From contig CALHXU010000246.1 of NCBI GenBank assembly GCA_938040365.1, positions 1-33,777 of the forward strand: DNA of 33,777 nt, read 5' to 3'. Shown piece after piece: positions 1 through 7,461 of the stretch. A program made the position numbers and the translations under genes. The DNA comes from an uncultured Acidimicrobiales bacterium (GTDB lineage: Bacteria > Actinomycetota > Acidimicrobiia > Acidimicrobiales > SHLQ01). The number at the start of each line of letters is the position of its first letter. Positions within the stretch are counted from its first letter, which is position 1. The notes below the pieces were generated by a model. The model did not search any database, was not told the origin of the DNA, and saw only the letters and a list, made by a program, of their open reading frames with translations.

Positions 1-139
1 CTTCATCGCTGCTGCCAGTCACGAGCGAGATGCTGACCGCTGCAACGATGACACCGACGAGCAGGACTGCGGTGAGCACTTGGAACGCTTTTGTCTGACC
101 GCGGGTGACGATTTCTCGTCGTGCAATCTGCCAAATCAT
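1..139 (-). CDS. ABC-2 type transporter permease, N-terminal fragment
   Basis: Only the first 46 codons are inside the window; the gene runs off the left edge. The visible protein begins MIWQIARREIVTRGQTKAF and continues into a hydrophobic segment (about residues 20-40, rich in V, L, I and A), which is the usual start of an ABC-2 exporter permease of the NatB/YhaP type: a short cytosolic helix with an R-E-I-x-T-R motif followed by the first membrane span. Its ATG overlaps the stop codon of the upstream ATPase gene in an ATGA arrangement, so the two are translationally coupled and should form one exporter. The substrate cannot be told from the sequence. Confidence 0.8.
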   Translation of the reverse strand, partial: MIWQIARREIVTRGQTKAFQVLTAVLLVGVIVAAVSISLVTGSSDE

Positions 140-1176
140 GAGGTGACCTCCCCGGTCGAAATCGGTTCGTCGTGCGCCGTAGCATCCAGCGAAGCCGGCG
201 CAACCCCACCTGGAACAGGTGACGCAACACCACCTGGAACAGGTGGCGAAACACTGTCGGAGAAGACTTCGGCGAGCGACGGTGGCTCGACCGTGAGTGT
301 GATGACCGACCCGGCCGCAACGGCGTGGGCGATCTGTTCGCTCGCATCTTTGCTTGCCGGCATGGCGACTTCGGCTCTGGTGCCGGTGAACGAAATCAGC
401 TCTCCAGAAAGCGGCTGCCATTGCCCCACATCTTCGGCCCACTCGACGACGAGGGTACGGTGTCCGGCTGCGAGTCGAAGGTCGATCGGTCGGCCGACTG
501 CTACCTGTTGGCCGTTGGAGATAATCACGACCGAGTCACACAATCCCTCGACCAAATCGAGTTGGTGCGACGAAAGCAGAACACAGGCGCCCGCTGCGCT
601 TCGTTCGGTGATGATCTCTTGCATCGCAACCGCGGCGATGGGGTCGAGACCAGCGAATGGTTCGTCGAGCACGAGAAGGTCGGGGTCATGGACGAGTGAA
701 ACGGCGAGCTGCACTCGCTGTTGGTTACCGCCCGATAGCTCCTGTACGAGATCTTTGCGGCGTTCGGCTAGCCCGACTCGCTCGATCCAGTAGTCCGCTC
801 GTTCTTTGGCAGCAGCCTTCGAGAGCCCGGCGAGCCGCCCGAAGTAGACGACTTGGTCGAACACTTTCATCCGTGCGTACAGGCCACGCTCTTGGGGCAT
901 GTATCCAATCGAGTTGCGGACTTCATCGGTGATTGCTTGCCCATTCCACGTGATCGATCCTGCCTGGGGCGCAACGATGTCGAGAATCATCCGCATCGTC
1001 GTCGTCTTGCCCGCACCATTCGAGCCAAGGAAACCAACGGTCTCTCCTGGCCGAACTGTGAGGTCGACGCCGTCTACCGCTCGGATATCGCCGAAGTAGC
1101 GGCGCAACCCTCGGACTTCGAGCCCGCCAGACCCGCTCGCCGCTTCCAAACCCGTATGTGCTGTTCCCGTCGCCAT
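136..1176 (-). CDS. ABC transporter ATP-binding protein (NatA/YhaQ-like exporter ATPase)
   Basis: 346 aa. This is the nucleotide-binding subunit that powers the permease encoded just downstream. Walker A GSNGAGKTT is at residues 51-59, the Q-loop Gln near 95, the signature LSGGN at 147-151, Walker B plus catalytic Glu (LLVLDEP) at 167-173 and the H-loop His at 204. After the ATPase core comes a C-terminal region of about 90 residues, as in DUF4162-bearing drug or sodium exporters. Near the C-terminus the protein carries an 8-residue duplication (PVPGGVAS/PVPGGVAP) encoded by a 24-bp tandem repeat. The ATG lies 6 nt after a TATAGT box, so translation is probably leaderless. The substrate is unknown; drug, sodium or lipid export are all possible. 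Confidence 0.93.
   Translation of the reverse strand: MATGTAHTGLEAASGSGGLEVRGLRRYFGDIRAVDGVDLTVRPGETVGFLGSNGAGKTTTMRMILDIVAPQAGSITWNGQAITDEVRNSIGYMPQERGLYARMKVFDQVVYFGRLAGLSKAAAKERADYWIERVGLAERRKDLVQELSGGNQQRVQLAVSLVHDPDLLVLDEPFAGLDPIAAVAMQEIITERSAAGACVLLSSHQLDLVEGLCDSVVIISNGQQVAVGRPIDLRLAAGHRTLVVEWAEDVGQWQPLSGELISFTGTRAEVAMPASKDASEQIAHAVAAGSVITLTVEPPSLAEVFSDSVSPPVPGGVASPVPGGVAPASLDATAHDEPISTGEVTS
201..248. repeat. 24-bp direct repeat, two copies, inside the ABC ATPase gene
   Basis: Copies at 201-224 and 225-248 differ at only two positions. Each contains the inverted repeat CCACCTG-GAA-CAGGTGG (last base changed in the first copy), so each can form a 7-bp hairpin. The repeat is in frame and encodes a duplicated Pro/Gly-rich octapeptide in the tail of the ATPase, outside the catalytic core. 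Confidence 0.85.
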
Positions 1177-1182
1177 GACGTC

Positions 1183-1188
1183 ACTATA
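1183..1188 (-). promoter_or_regulatory. -10 box of the ABC exporter operon, leaderless
   Basis: Read on the minus strand, TATAGT is followed by six bases (GACGTC) and then the ATG at 1176. With transcription starting 6-7 nt after the box, the mRNA would begin at the start codon. No Shine-Dalgarno sequence is visible. Confidence 0.55.
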
Positions 1189-1232
1189 AGACGCGAGAGC
1201 TGAGCGGTCTTCGGCCCGAAGTCTGATCTGGT

Positions 1233-1254
1233 GTCTCGTCCCTAAGGATGAGAC
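1233..1254 (-). terminator. Hairpin downstream of the dienelactone hydrolase-like gene
   Basis: GTCTCGTCC (1233-1241) and GGATGAGAC (1246-1254) can pair over nine positions, one of them a G-T wobble, around a CTAA loop. It lies about 30 bp beyond the stop codon of the minus-strand hydrolase gene. No U-run follows, so its strength as a terminator is uncertain. A second small palindrome, CTTCGG-C-CCGAAG, lies at 1209-1221. Confidence 0.45.
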
Positions 1255-1281
1255 CGCTTGCCCGGGACGTGCGTTTCTGGA

Positions 1282-1956
1282 CTACCCGAGCTCATTCGCT
1301 TCGGACGAGCGGAGCCGCAAGTGCTCGGCGAGGAACTCGGCGGTCTTACGCCACGCGACAGCCTCGGCTTGGCCGTCGTAGGAGGCATGGCCTTCCTCGG
1401 CAAAGCCGTGCGCGGTGCCATCGTGATGTTCGAATTTGAAATCGAGTCCGGCCATCGAAAGGCTCAGGCCGAGGTCGGCAACCTCGAGGTCGGACACGAT
1501 GTCGTCTTCTTCTGCCCAGTGCGCAAGGTAGCTCGCGGTTGAGCCTTCCATTGGAATGCTTTGGGTTCCGTAGTAGGTGACGACGGTGCTGATCTCTTCG
1601 GTCAGTCGGGCCGATAGCCAAAGCGCCCATGAGGCTCCCGAGCCATATCCGAGAACGCCGATGGGTGCGGTTTTGTCTCTCGATGCCCGACGGAGGATTC
1701 CGAGGCTCGACTGCACCAGCGAAGCGTTGACGTTGACATCCATCTCGGCGAGTGCAGCCATGGCCTCATCGTTCTTCGTGTACACCTCGCCGTCGGCCAG
1801 ATCGGGGGCTAATACGGTGAAGCCCGAGTCGGCGAGACGGTTCGCAGTGTCCTTGGTGTGACGGTTCAGCCCCCAGAACGAATGCAGCAGAAGCACCCCG
1901 GGCCCCGGCCCGCCCTCTGGAGAAATGAAATAACCCTGCCCAGCGCTTCCGCTCAT
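1282..1956 (-). CDS. Dienelactone hydrolase-family protein with altered nucleophile elbow
   Basis: 224 aa, normal length for the DLH branch of alpha/beta hydrolases, which cleave dienelactones or related esters in the cytosol. The N-terminal strand and oxyanion region (GVLLLHSFWGL, residues 20-30), an Asp cluster near 151-152 and a His in TAHGF at 183 fit the family. The elbow, usually G-x-C-x-G-G, reads G-Y-G-S-G-A at 103-108, so the position of the nucleophile (105) is glycine; the codon GGC was read directly. Ser106 next to it could serve, or the protein may not hydrolyse by the standard mechanism. Its ATG overlaps the stop of the upstream DUF1737 gene (ATGA), so the two are co-translated. 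The substrate is unknown. Confidence 0.85.
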   Translation of the reverse strand: MSGSAGQGYFISPEGGPGPGVLLLHSFWGLNRHTKDTANRLADSGFTVLAPDLADGEVYTKNDEAMAALAEMDVNVNASLVQSSLGILRRASRDKTAPIGVLGYGSGASWALWLSARLTEEISTVVTYYGTQSIPMEGSTASYLAHWAEEDDIVSDLEVADLGLSLSMAGLDFKFEHHDGTAHGFAEEGHASYDGQAEAVAWRKTAEFLAEHLRLRSSEANELG

Positions 1957-2204
1957 GTTGTTGACGAACCGGTCGGGAATCCGTCGCCATCGGTCGAGAC
2001 AGGAGTGACCACCGAGGCCAGCACGACGGCTTGGGCCGTGATGGTCTTTTCGCCGTCGTGGGTAATCGCCGGCGATCCCGACAGGACATACCCATCGGCC
2101 AGCGCTTGTGAGACCTTCTCGCAGAACTCCGACGTGTCGCCGCCGGTGAGGAGTCGATAGCGCAAGCGGCCATCGATGTGTGCTTCATTCGCTTCGTTTG
2201 TCAC
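1953..2204 (-). CDS. DUF1737 domain protein
   Basis: 83 aa from the preferred GTG start. The core YRLLTGGDTSEFCEKVSQAL followed by a GYVLSGSPAITHDGE segment is the DUF1737 signature, a small domain of unknown function often found in bacteria as a single-domain protein. A TTG at 2231 in the same frame would add nine residues, but the GTG at 2204 is placed 6 nt after a CAGAAT box, matching the leaderless pattern of neighbouring genes. The gene overlaps the downstream hydrolase by four bases, so both form a two-gene operon. A functional link to the hydrolase is inferred only from this coupling. Confidence 0.8.
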   Translation of the reverse strand: MTNEANEAHIDGRLRYRLLTGGDTSEFCEKVSQALADGYVLSGSPAITHDGEKTITAQAVVLASVVTPVSTDGDGFPTGSSTT

Positions 2205-2210
2205 CCGACT

Positions 2211-2216
2211 ATTCTG
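2211..2216 (-). promoter_or_regulatory. Possible -10 box of the DUF1737-hydrolase operon
   Basis: On the minus strand, CAGAAT is followed by AGTCGG and then GTG at 2204. The first base departs from TAnnnT, but the 6-nt spacing to the start codon matches the other leaderless cases in the window. Confidence 0.35.
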
Positions 2217-2280
2217 CCCCGATATTTCCAAAGCAACGCCCGGCGGCGATCTGTGGCTTTCACCGCAGCGTCGATCCCAA

Positions 2281-2286
2281 TAGGCT
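2281..2286 (+). promoter_or_regulatory. -10 box of the rhodanese gene, leaderless
   Basis: TAGGCT at 2281-2286, six bases (GCGAAC), then the GTG start at 2293. There is no ribosome binding site in the six bases. Confidence 0.55.
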
Positions 2287-2292
2287 GCGAAC

Positions 2293-2688
2293 GTGTCTTA
2301 CCAAGCTGATCTTTCACCGACCGATGCCCACGCACTCTTGCTCGAACGCGAAGACGCGGTACTGATCGACTGTCGGACCCAGGCCGAGTGGGTCTTTGTT
2401 GGGGTTCCCGTGATGGAGAACGCACGCTTTGTGCAATGGACGACGTACCCCGATGGAGCGAAGAACGAGAACTTTCTGAGCGACGCAGCGGGCGGCTTGG
2501 CCCAAGACCAACCGATCGTCGTCATGTGCCGGAGCGGCGCCCGATCGGCTGCAGGTGCGAGTGCACTGACCGCAGCGGGCTTTACCGAGGTGTACAACAT
2601 GGTCGATGGCTTCGAAGGAGACCACGACGCGGACGGGCATCGCACGGGCGGTTGGCGTGGCGCTGGGCTCCCTTGGAAACATCAGTAA
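2293..2688 (+). CDS. Rhodanese-like sulfurtransferase
   Basis: 131 aa, a single rhodanese domain. Rhodaneses carry a persulfide on an active-site cysteine and pass sulfur to acceptors. The active-site loop CRSGAR is at residues 79-84 with Cys79 as persulfide carrier; the N-terminal CDC25-like strand AVLIDCRTQAEW is at 22-33 and the C-terminal helix region ends in GW-x-x-AGLPW, typical of the subgroup found next to metZ. It starts with GTG 6 nt after a -10 box. It lies 24 bp upstream of metZ on the same strand. The same pairing is known in Mycobacterium (Rv0390 beside metZ), so a role in supplying sulfide-level sulfur for homocysteine formation is a reasonable inference. Confidence 0.92.
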   Translation: MSYQADLSPTDAHALLLEREDAVLIDCRTQAEWVFVGVPVMENARFVQWTTYPDGAKNENFLSDAAGGLAQDQPIVVMCRSGARSAAGASALTAAGFTEVYNMVDGFEGDHDADGHRTGGWRGAGLPWKHQ

Positions 2689-2699
2689 GGCCTCGGCCG

Positions 2700-2705
2700 T
2701 AAGCT
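2700..2705 (+). promoter_or_regulatory. Possible -10 box of metZ, leaderless
   Basis: TAAGCT, then seven bases (TTTACTG), then the metZ ATG at 2713. It lies just after the rhodanese stop codon, so metZ may have its own start site besides read-through from the rhodanese promoter. Confidence 0.4.
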
Positions 2706-2712
2706 TTTACTG

Positions 2713-3924
2713 ATGAGCGAGGACAATTTGGGCGGGCAGCGCAGCTCCCGCGGGCAACGTAGCGAAGCGACGAACCTGATTCGTGGCGGTTTGACGCGCA
2801 GCGGTTTCGACGAGACTGCCGAAGCGATTTATCCGACCTCTGGCTACGTCTATTCGAGCGCGGCCGAAGCCGAAGCGGCGTTCGCCGGCGAGCGCGACCG
2901 CTTCATTTACTCCCGGTACGGAAACCCGACGGTCGCCATGTTCGAAGAACGGCTCCGGCTCGTCGAGAGCGCAGAGTCGTGTTTCGCAACCGCATCGGGT
3001 ATGGCTGCGGTGTATGCGGCACTGGCCTCTTTCCTCAGCGCTGGCGATCGACTCGTTTCCTCACGAGCGCTCTTCGGCTCGTGCAGCGTCATCGTCAATG
3101 AGATCCTCCCGCGCTTTGGGATCGAGTCGGTACTCGTCGATGGCACCGACCTCGACGAGTGGGCCGAAGCTTTATCGGTTCCAACGAACGCGGTGTTTCT
3201 CGAATCGCCATCAAACCCAGGTCTGCAGATCGTCGATATCCCAGCGGTGAGCAAAATGGCGCGCACCGCCGGCGCGCTCGTCATGGTCGACAACGTGTTT
3301 GCATCGCCAGTCTTGCAACGCCCGCTCGAGCTCGGCGCCGACGTCGTCATCTACTCGGCGACTAAGCACATCGATGGTCAGGGTCGCGTTCTCGGCGGTG
3401 CCGTGTTGAGCAGCCAGCAATTCCGCGACGATCACCTCATGCCGTTTGTGCGTCACACAGGGCCGTCGCTCAGCCCGTTCAATGCGTGGACGCTGTTGAA
3501 GGGGATGGAGACGCTTCGCCTACGGGTCGATGCGGCGAGCGCATCGGCGTTGGCCATCGCGAGCGAACTACAAAATCACACAAAGCTCACGAGCACTGCC
3601 TACCCCGGTCACCCATCGCACCCGCAGCACGAACTCGCCATGTCGCAAATGGAAAAGGGCGGGACGGTCTTGGCGATCACGATCGACGGCGACAAGACCG
3701 ACACCTTCACGTTCCTCGACTCGCTCCAGTTGTTCGACATCTCGAACAATCTCGGTGACTCGAAGAGCCTCGCAACCCATCCAGCGACTACGACCCATCG
3801 TCGTCTGGGTACAGAGGGTCGGGCGAAGGTCGGGATCGGCGAATCGATGGTCCGCCTATCGATCGGCCTCGAAGACAGAGACGAACTCCTCGCCGACGTA
3901 CTCCAGGCACTGGGTTCGATCTAA
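2713..3924 (+). CDS. metZ: O-succinylhomoserine sulfhydrylase
   Basis: 403 aa, the normal size for Cys/Met-metabolism PLP enzymes. It condenses an activated homoserine with sulfide to give homocysteine in direct-sulfhydrylation methionine synthesis. The PLP-binding Lys is K218 in YSATKHIDGQGRVLGG; the cofactor-contacting motifs YSRYGNPT (66-73), SGMAA (95-99) and MVDNVFASP (191-199, Asp193 contacting the pyridine N) are all present. The GQGRVLGG segment after the lysine favours MetZ over cystathionine gamma-synthase or gamma-lyase. The acyl donor (succinyl or acetyl homoserine) cannot be proven from sequence. The adjacent rhodanese supports a sulfur-assimilation role. Confidence 0.93.
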   Translation: MSEDNLGGQRSSRGQRSEATNLIRGGLTRSGFDETAEAIYPTSGYVYSSAAEAEAAFAGERDRFIYSRYGNPTVAMFEERLRLVESAESCFATASGMAAVYAALASFLSAGDRLVSSRALFGSCSVIVNEILPRFGIESVLVDGTDLDEWAEALSVPTNAVFLESPSNPGLQIVDIPAVSKMARTAGALVMVDNVFASPVLQRPLELGADVVIYSATKHIDGQGRVLGGAVLSSQQFRDDHLMPFVRHTGPSLSPFNAWTLLKGMETLRLRVDAASASALAIASELQNHTKLTSTAYPGHPSHPQHELAMSQMEKGGTVLAITIDGDKTDTFTFLDSLQLFDISNNLGDSKSLATHPATTTHRRLGTEGRAKVGIGESMVRLSIGLEDRDELLADVLQALGSI

Positions 3925-3948
3925 AGCGAGTACCGATCCAAAATGAGT

Positions 3949-4012
3949 ACAAGGCCGACAGTGGCCCGACGCCCCCACGATTGTGAGACGCCGGACCAGC
4001 TGCCGACCTTGT
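3949..4012 (-). terminator. Long-stem hairpin between metZ and the convergent spondin-domain gene
   Basis: The segments at 3949-3961 and 4000-4012 are inverted repeats of 13 positions. Read in the minus-strand transcript all 13 pair, two of them as G-U; in the plus-strand transcript two positions mismatch. The loop is about 38 nt. This favours a role in ending the minus-strand gene, although there is no good U-run. Confidence 0.4.
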
Positions 4013-4034
4013 GAATACTCAGGGTTTAGTCAGT

Positions 4035-4070
4035 ACTGACTAGACCTGCTCGACTGACTAGACCCGCTCA
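4035..4070. repeat. 18-bp tandem direct repeat over the stop codon
   Basis: Two copies, 4035-4052 and 4053-4070, differing in two bases (actgactagac[c/c][t/c]gctc type). The second copy contains the TAG stop of the minus-strand surface-protein gene (4058-4060). Immediately to the left, AGTCAGT-ACTGACT at 4029-4042 is a perfect 14-bp palindrome that shares bases with copy one. Confidence 0.75.
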
Positions 4071-5848
4071 CCTAGGCGACGCTGCGACCGAACGGTCACG
4101 GCGCCGAGCGCTACGAGGACAAGGCCCACAGCAAAGACCACGTTGGTGGATGCGCCGGTGATTGCAAGCGCTGGACCTGTTTGTGGCGCCGCTGGTGCTG
4201 CGACGTATCCATCAAAGAGCGGACCAACAGCCGCCACAGTTTCGACCGGGTCACCACAATCAACGGTGACACGTGCAATGGCCTCATCAGGGGTGAGGAG
4301 GTTTCTCACAACCGTTCCTGCAGCCGTCTGGAAGTTCTCGATGTTCGCCAACCGATCTGGGTGGATACCTACGGTCGATGTTGGATCATCGGTCGAAGTT
4401 CCGCCGTCACCGTTAAGACCCTGCGAGAATCCAGCAGCACCCTGGCCATCGTTGACCTCGGTACCCGCGTCGTAGATGTCAGACGCAAGGACGTCGAACG
4501 TCACCGGACCAGTGAAGTTTCCGGCAGCATCGAACAGCTCGTACGCCAATGGATCATCGTTACCAATGAACGCATCGTTCGAAGGAATGAGCATCGAGGC
4601 ATACGAGAAGTAGCGGTATGCCGCTGCGTTGCGAACCACGATCGAACCCTCGATCGTCTCTCCTGGAGAGATGAACTGGACGTTGCCGTTGCCGATCGTC
4701 GTTTGGAGGCGACCGGCCTGAGCGAACTCAGCACCGAGATCCGCGGTGTTGCCACCCTCGGCCAGAGCCTCAAGACCAGCAGAAGCACGCTGACCGGACT
4801 CAAAGAGGTCGAAGGTTCCATCGTGGAGACCAACCCATGGCTCGGTGATGAAGAATCCCATAGGAGGCTGGAGTTGCTCAAATGAGAATTGAACCGCGAC
4901 ACAAGGAGCAGCCGTTGGAGCATCACCGTCTGTTTGGAGCGCGGTGTCGCATGGAACGTTGACCGTTCCGCCAAGGCCGTCCTCGACGAAGGAGAGCGCG
5001 TTGTTATTCGCTACGCCAGGGTTCGCTGGTGTTGGCACTTCGCCCTGAAGAGGACGGAGCGGGAACGGTGCTGGGCTGTCGTCTGGCACTGGCTCAACAC
5101 TGATCACGACTGGGTATCCCGAAAGATCCGTTGGGAAGGTGCTTCCGGCAGGAGCGTTGTTGATGAAGTCTTCGCCTGGGAATGGCGGCGGAGGGTTGTC
5201 CGTGCCGTTGAAGCCGCTGCCGACGTCGGCACCGGCTGGAGTGGTGAACGTACCGGTCGAAATCGGACCGTTCGGACCGACGACCCAACCTTCATACTGC
5301 CAACCACTCAGTGGGTTTGGAACGTCGAGCGAAGCTGCAGGGCTACCTGTGGACGTCTCGAGGAACCACACACCGCTGTACTCATCTGTTGTGTCATTCG
5401 TGGTCGGGGTAGCGACGATGAACGTACCCGTCGACTCGGAGAAGTCCGTGCCGATTGCGGCGGGGTGCTCGATGTTGAGCTCTGCCGAGCAGTTGACGAA
5501 GTCACCAGCGAGAACGTGAGTGGCAGCCGGCGCTGGATCTGGGTCGGGCGAAGGCTCGATCGTGAGAACGAACGTCGCCGCATCTGCCGCATTTGGCGGC
5601 GTCGTGCTGCTGATCTGTGTCACCTCGCCAGCAGCGTCAACGGTGAAGAGTCCTGTCGAAACAGGAGCGCCATCGATGATGAGCCAGCCTTCGTATACGA
5701 ATCCGGCGCCAAGTTCTGGAAGCCCGACGTAGGACTCTTCAATGTTAGGACCGCTGGCTTGTGCGGACAGGGTCGCCGGAAACAGCGTCGCCACCATCGC
5801 AGCGACAGACAACGTCACTAACAGTCTGAACAGATTCAATCTTCTCAC
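4058..5848 (-). CDS. Secreted surface protein with spondin-like domain and LAxTG sortase signal
   Basis: 596 aa. Signal peptide: MRR, a hydrophobic core at about 8-25 and an A-x-A-type cleavage region near 28-31. Residues about 42-120 and 180-270 are two similar modules (F/Y-x-YEGW, then P-[VI]-STG-x-FT, later a V-x-[IV]-EP strand), which resemble the extracytoplasmic domain of RskA-type anti-sigma factors. Residues about 330-545 match a bacterial Spondin_N domain (FFITEPWVGLHDG, then a YFSYASMLIPSNDAFIGND segment). The end has LAITG at 561-565, a membrane span and a basic tail, as recognised by class E sortases. A GTG start is chosen because AGGAG lies 7 nt upstream. It is probably a cell-wall-attached adhesion or matrix protein; the exact role is unknown. 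Confidence 0.85.
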   Translation of the reverse strand: MRRLNLFRLLVTLSVAAMVATLFPATLSAQASGPNIEESYVGLPELGAGFVYEGWLIIDGAPVSTGLFTVDAAGEVTQISSTTPPNAADAATFVLTIEPSPDPDPAPAATHVLAGDFVNCSAELNIEHPAAIGTDFSESTGTFIVATPTTNDTTDEYSGVWFLETSTGSPAASLDVPNPLSGWQYEGWVVGPNGPISTGTFTTPAGADVGSGFNGTDNPPPPFPGEDFINNAPAGSTFPTDLSGYPVVISVEPVPDDSPAPFPLRPLQGEVPTPANPGVANNNALSFVEDGLGGTVNVPCDTALQTDGDAPTAAPCVAVQFSFEQLQPPMGFFITEPWVGLHDGTFDLFESGQRASAGLEALAEGGNTADLGAEFAQAGRLQTTIGNGNVQFISPGETIEGSIVVRNAAAYRYFSYASMLIPSNDAFIGNDDPLAYELFDAAGNFTGPVTFDVLASDIYDAGTEVNDGQGAAGFSQGLNGDGGTSTDDPTSTVGIHPDRLANIENFQTAAGTVVRNLLTPDEAIARVTVDCGDPVETVAAVGPLFDGYVAAPAAPQTGPALAITGASTNVVFAVGLVLVALGAVTVRSQRRLGERV

Positions 5849-6014
5849 TTCAGTCTCCTGAGTTCTTTCCCGCCGATTGATCCGTTTGACCTATCGGTTC
5901 ATGGGCTCAAAGGCCTAGGTCGGCTGGTTGGAGAAGACATCAAGAAAAGCGATATGAACAACTAAGGAATAGTTGCGGTTGCCTTCCACTGAAGAAAGCT
6001 GGCCGACGTCCCAG

Positions 6015-6230
6015 CTAGCTGTTTTCCCACTGGAGCTCGAACGCGAGCTCTTCTTCGTCGCCGTCGACTTCGTGTTCGATCACGATCTCGGCGTCAGCTG
6101 GGACCGTGAAACGCTGGTTCTGCACCTGAATACGAAACGGTTCACCCGATTCCATTGCATCGGCGAGCCGACGCAAGGTGTCTACGAACTGCGCGGTTGG
6201 GACGTTCTTTTCGATATCACGGTCTGCCAT
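6015..6230 (-). CDS. Amphi-Trp domain protein
   Basis: 71 aa. The sequence (VDTLRRLADAMESGEPFRIQ, then FTVPADAEIVIEHE and an acidic stretch ending ELAFELQW) matches the amphi-Trp domain, a small family of unknown function named for its amphipathic pattern and conserved tryptophan. The ATG at 6230 is chosen because the family begins right there; longer readings in the same frame run into the neighbouring gene. It overlaps the end of the DUF2855 gene by 14 bp, so it is co-transcribed and probably translationally coupled with it. No catalytic residues are expected; it is likely a small cytosolic binding protein. Confidence 0.85.
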   Translation of the reverse strand: MADRDIEKNVPTAQFVDTLRRLADAMESGEPFRIQVQNQRFTVPADAEIVIEHEVDGDEEELAFELQWENS

Positions 6231-7395
6231 GGGGCGAGTCTTGCACGACCACGAGGCCGATGCTTGGAGCAACCGTGCCGGAGTGCACGTCGGCCCAAGC
6301 CGATTGAGCGCCATCCGCGCCGGTTCGCTGCTCGACCGTAAGCCAACTCTGGCTTGCTTTTGCGAAGCTCTTGATCGAGTCGGCGCACCGATCGCCATAT
6401 TCGTCGCGACCCCACTGCTTTGCCCGACGGCTGACTTCACTAGGGGCGAAGAACATCTTTGGTTCCGGACCAGCGAGGGGCTCCCTCGTTGGAGGTTCGG
6501 CATCGTGATGGCTGCGTCCGACCGTCATCGAGTACGCCAGACCATCGCCGAAGTGTTCGTGTACCGCACGGAGCGCCGCAGGGTTTCCGGCCATGTCGAT
6601 CGACACCGTCCCGCCGCTCGTTTCGATGCGCTCGACCTCGTCATAGGTCACGACCAGATCGTAAAGATCGGTCGATTCGACCATCTCTCGATTGCCTGCC
6701 GAGGTGACACCAACAACCTCGACACCGCCCCGCGCCTTTCCGCCTCGTCGCCGTGCTCGGTCGGCAAAGCCAAGGGCTGTCTTCGACGACGCTGAGAGCA
6801 CCACGACGCGCGACGCGCCGAAATACGCTTCGTCGGTGCCGCCGCCATCGGCAAAGAATTCTTCGGCGAGAAAGCCCGTTAATGCAAGTCCGCGCAAGAG
6901 TGCGTGGCGGTCCTCGGCATCGTCGATCGACCCGTCCATGCCCTCGTCGGAATCGGGATACATCGCGTCAGCGTCCATGCCGACATAGCTGCGGTAGACG
7001 CTCGCGTGGTCGACGCGGTGAGCACCGTCATCTCGAAAGCCATCAGGAGTGACGGTTGCGGTGAAGGTCACGGCAGAAGCCATCGGGAACCAGCCGTAGT
7101 AGCGACCTCCGACCGCAATGCCCTCGACATTGCTCTCGGTCACGGTGGCCCAACCCATCGCCGGTACCCGACCCCACGCGGCACTGGTTGTCGGAAAGAA
7201 GTCCCAGTAGCCGAGCATGTCGCCAAACACGGCATAGGTAATGTTGTTGGCCGTCACCGCAAACCGGTCGATCGAGAGACGAACCTGTCCTGCTTCGAGC
7301 GCTCTTTGCTCCTCGGTTATGAGACGCGTCGTGCCGATATTGGCTCGATCCACCTCGAGTGTCGTGATGGGATCGGTCGACGCTAGTTCGCTCAT
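6217..7395 (-). CDS. DUF2855 family protein
   Basis: 392 aa from the ATG at 7395 (a GTG at 7413 would add six residues; neither has a strong ribosome site). Recognised as DUF2855 by overall pattern: the N-terminal ITYAVFGDMLGYWDFFP region, a GWATVTESN stretch and the SIDMAGN-type segment. From family knowledge these look like divergent medium-chain dehydrogenase/reductase relatives: a GroES-like N-terminal half and a Rossmann-like half (VVVLSASSKTALGFA at about 203-217 stands where the nucleotide-binding strand-turn would be), but without the zinc ligands of alcohol dehydrogenases. No reaction is established. It sits between the MBL-fold hydrolase and the overlapping amphi-Trp gene on the same strand. 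Confidence 0.8.
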   Translation of the reverse strand: MSELASTDPITTLEVDRANIGTTRLITEEQRALEAGQVRLSIDRFAVTANNITYAVFGDMLGYWDFFPTTSAAWGRVPAMGWATVTESNVEGIAVGGRYYGWFPMASAVTFTATVTPDGFRDDGAHRVDHASVYRSYVGMDADAMYPDSDEGMDGSIDDAEDRHALLRGLALTGFLAEEFFADGGGTDEAYFGASRVVVLSASSKTALGFADRARRRGGKARGGVEVVGVTSAGNREMVESTDLYDLVVTYDEVERIETSGGTVSIDMAGNPAALRAVHEHFGDGLAYSMTVGRSHHDAEPPTREPLAGPEPKMFFAPSEVSRRAKQWGRDEYGDRCADSIKSFAKASQSWLTVEQRTGADGAQSAWADVHSGTVAPSIGLVVVQDSPHGRP

Positions 7396-7461
7396 CACAC
7401 CAGCATTGCGCACGCAACCACTTCGTGTCGCCCCGGTGGGGGCTGCTCAATGCGCTCGTCC

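Noticed and set aside
4181-5821. Long plus-strand open frames opposite the surface protein gene
   Set aside because: Composition is Arg/Trp-rich without domains, while the minus-strand frame has signal peptide, domains and sorting signal.
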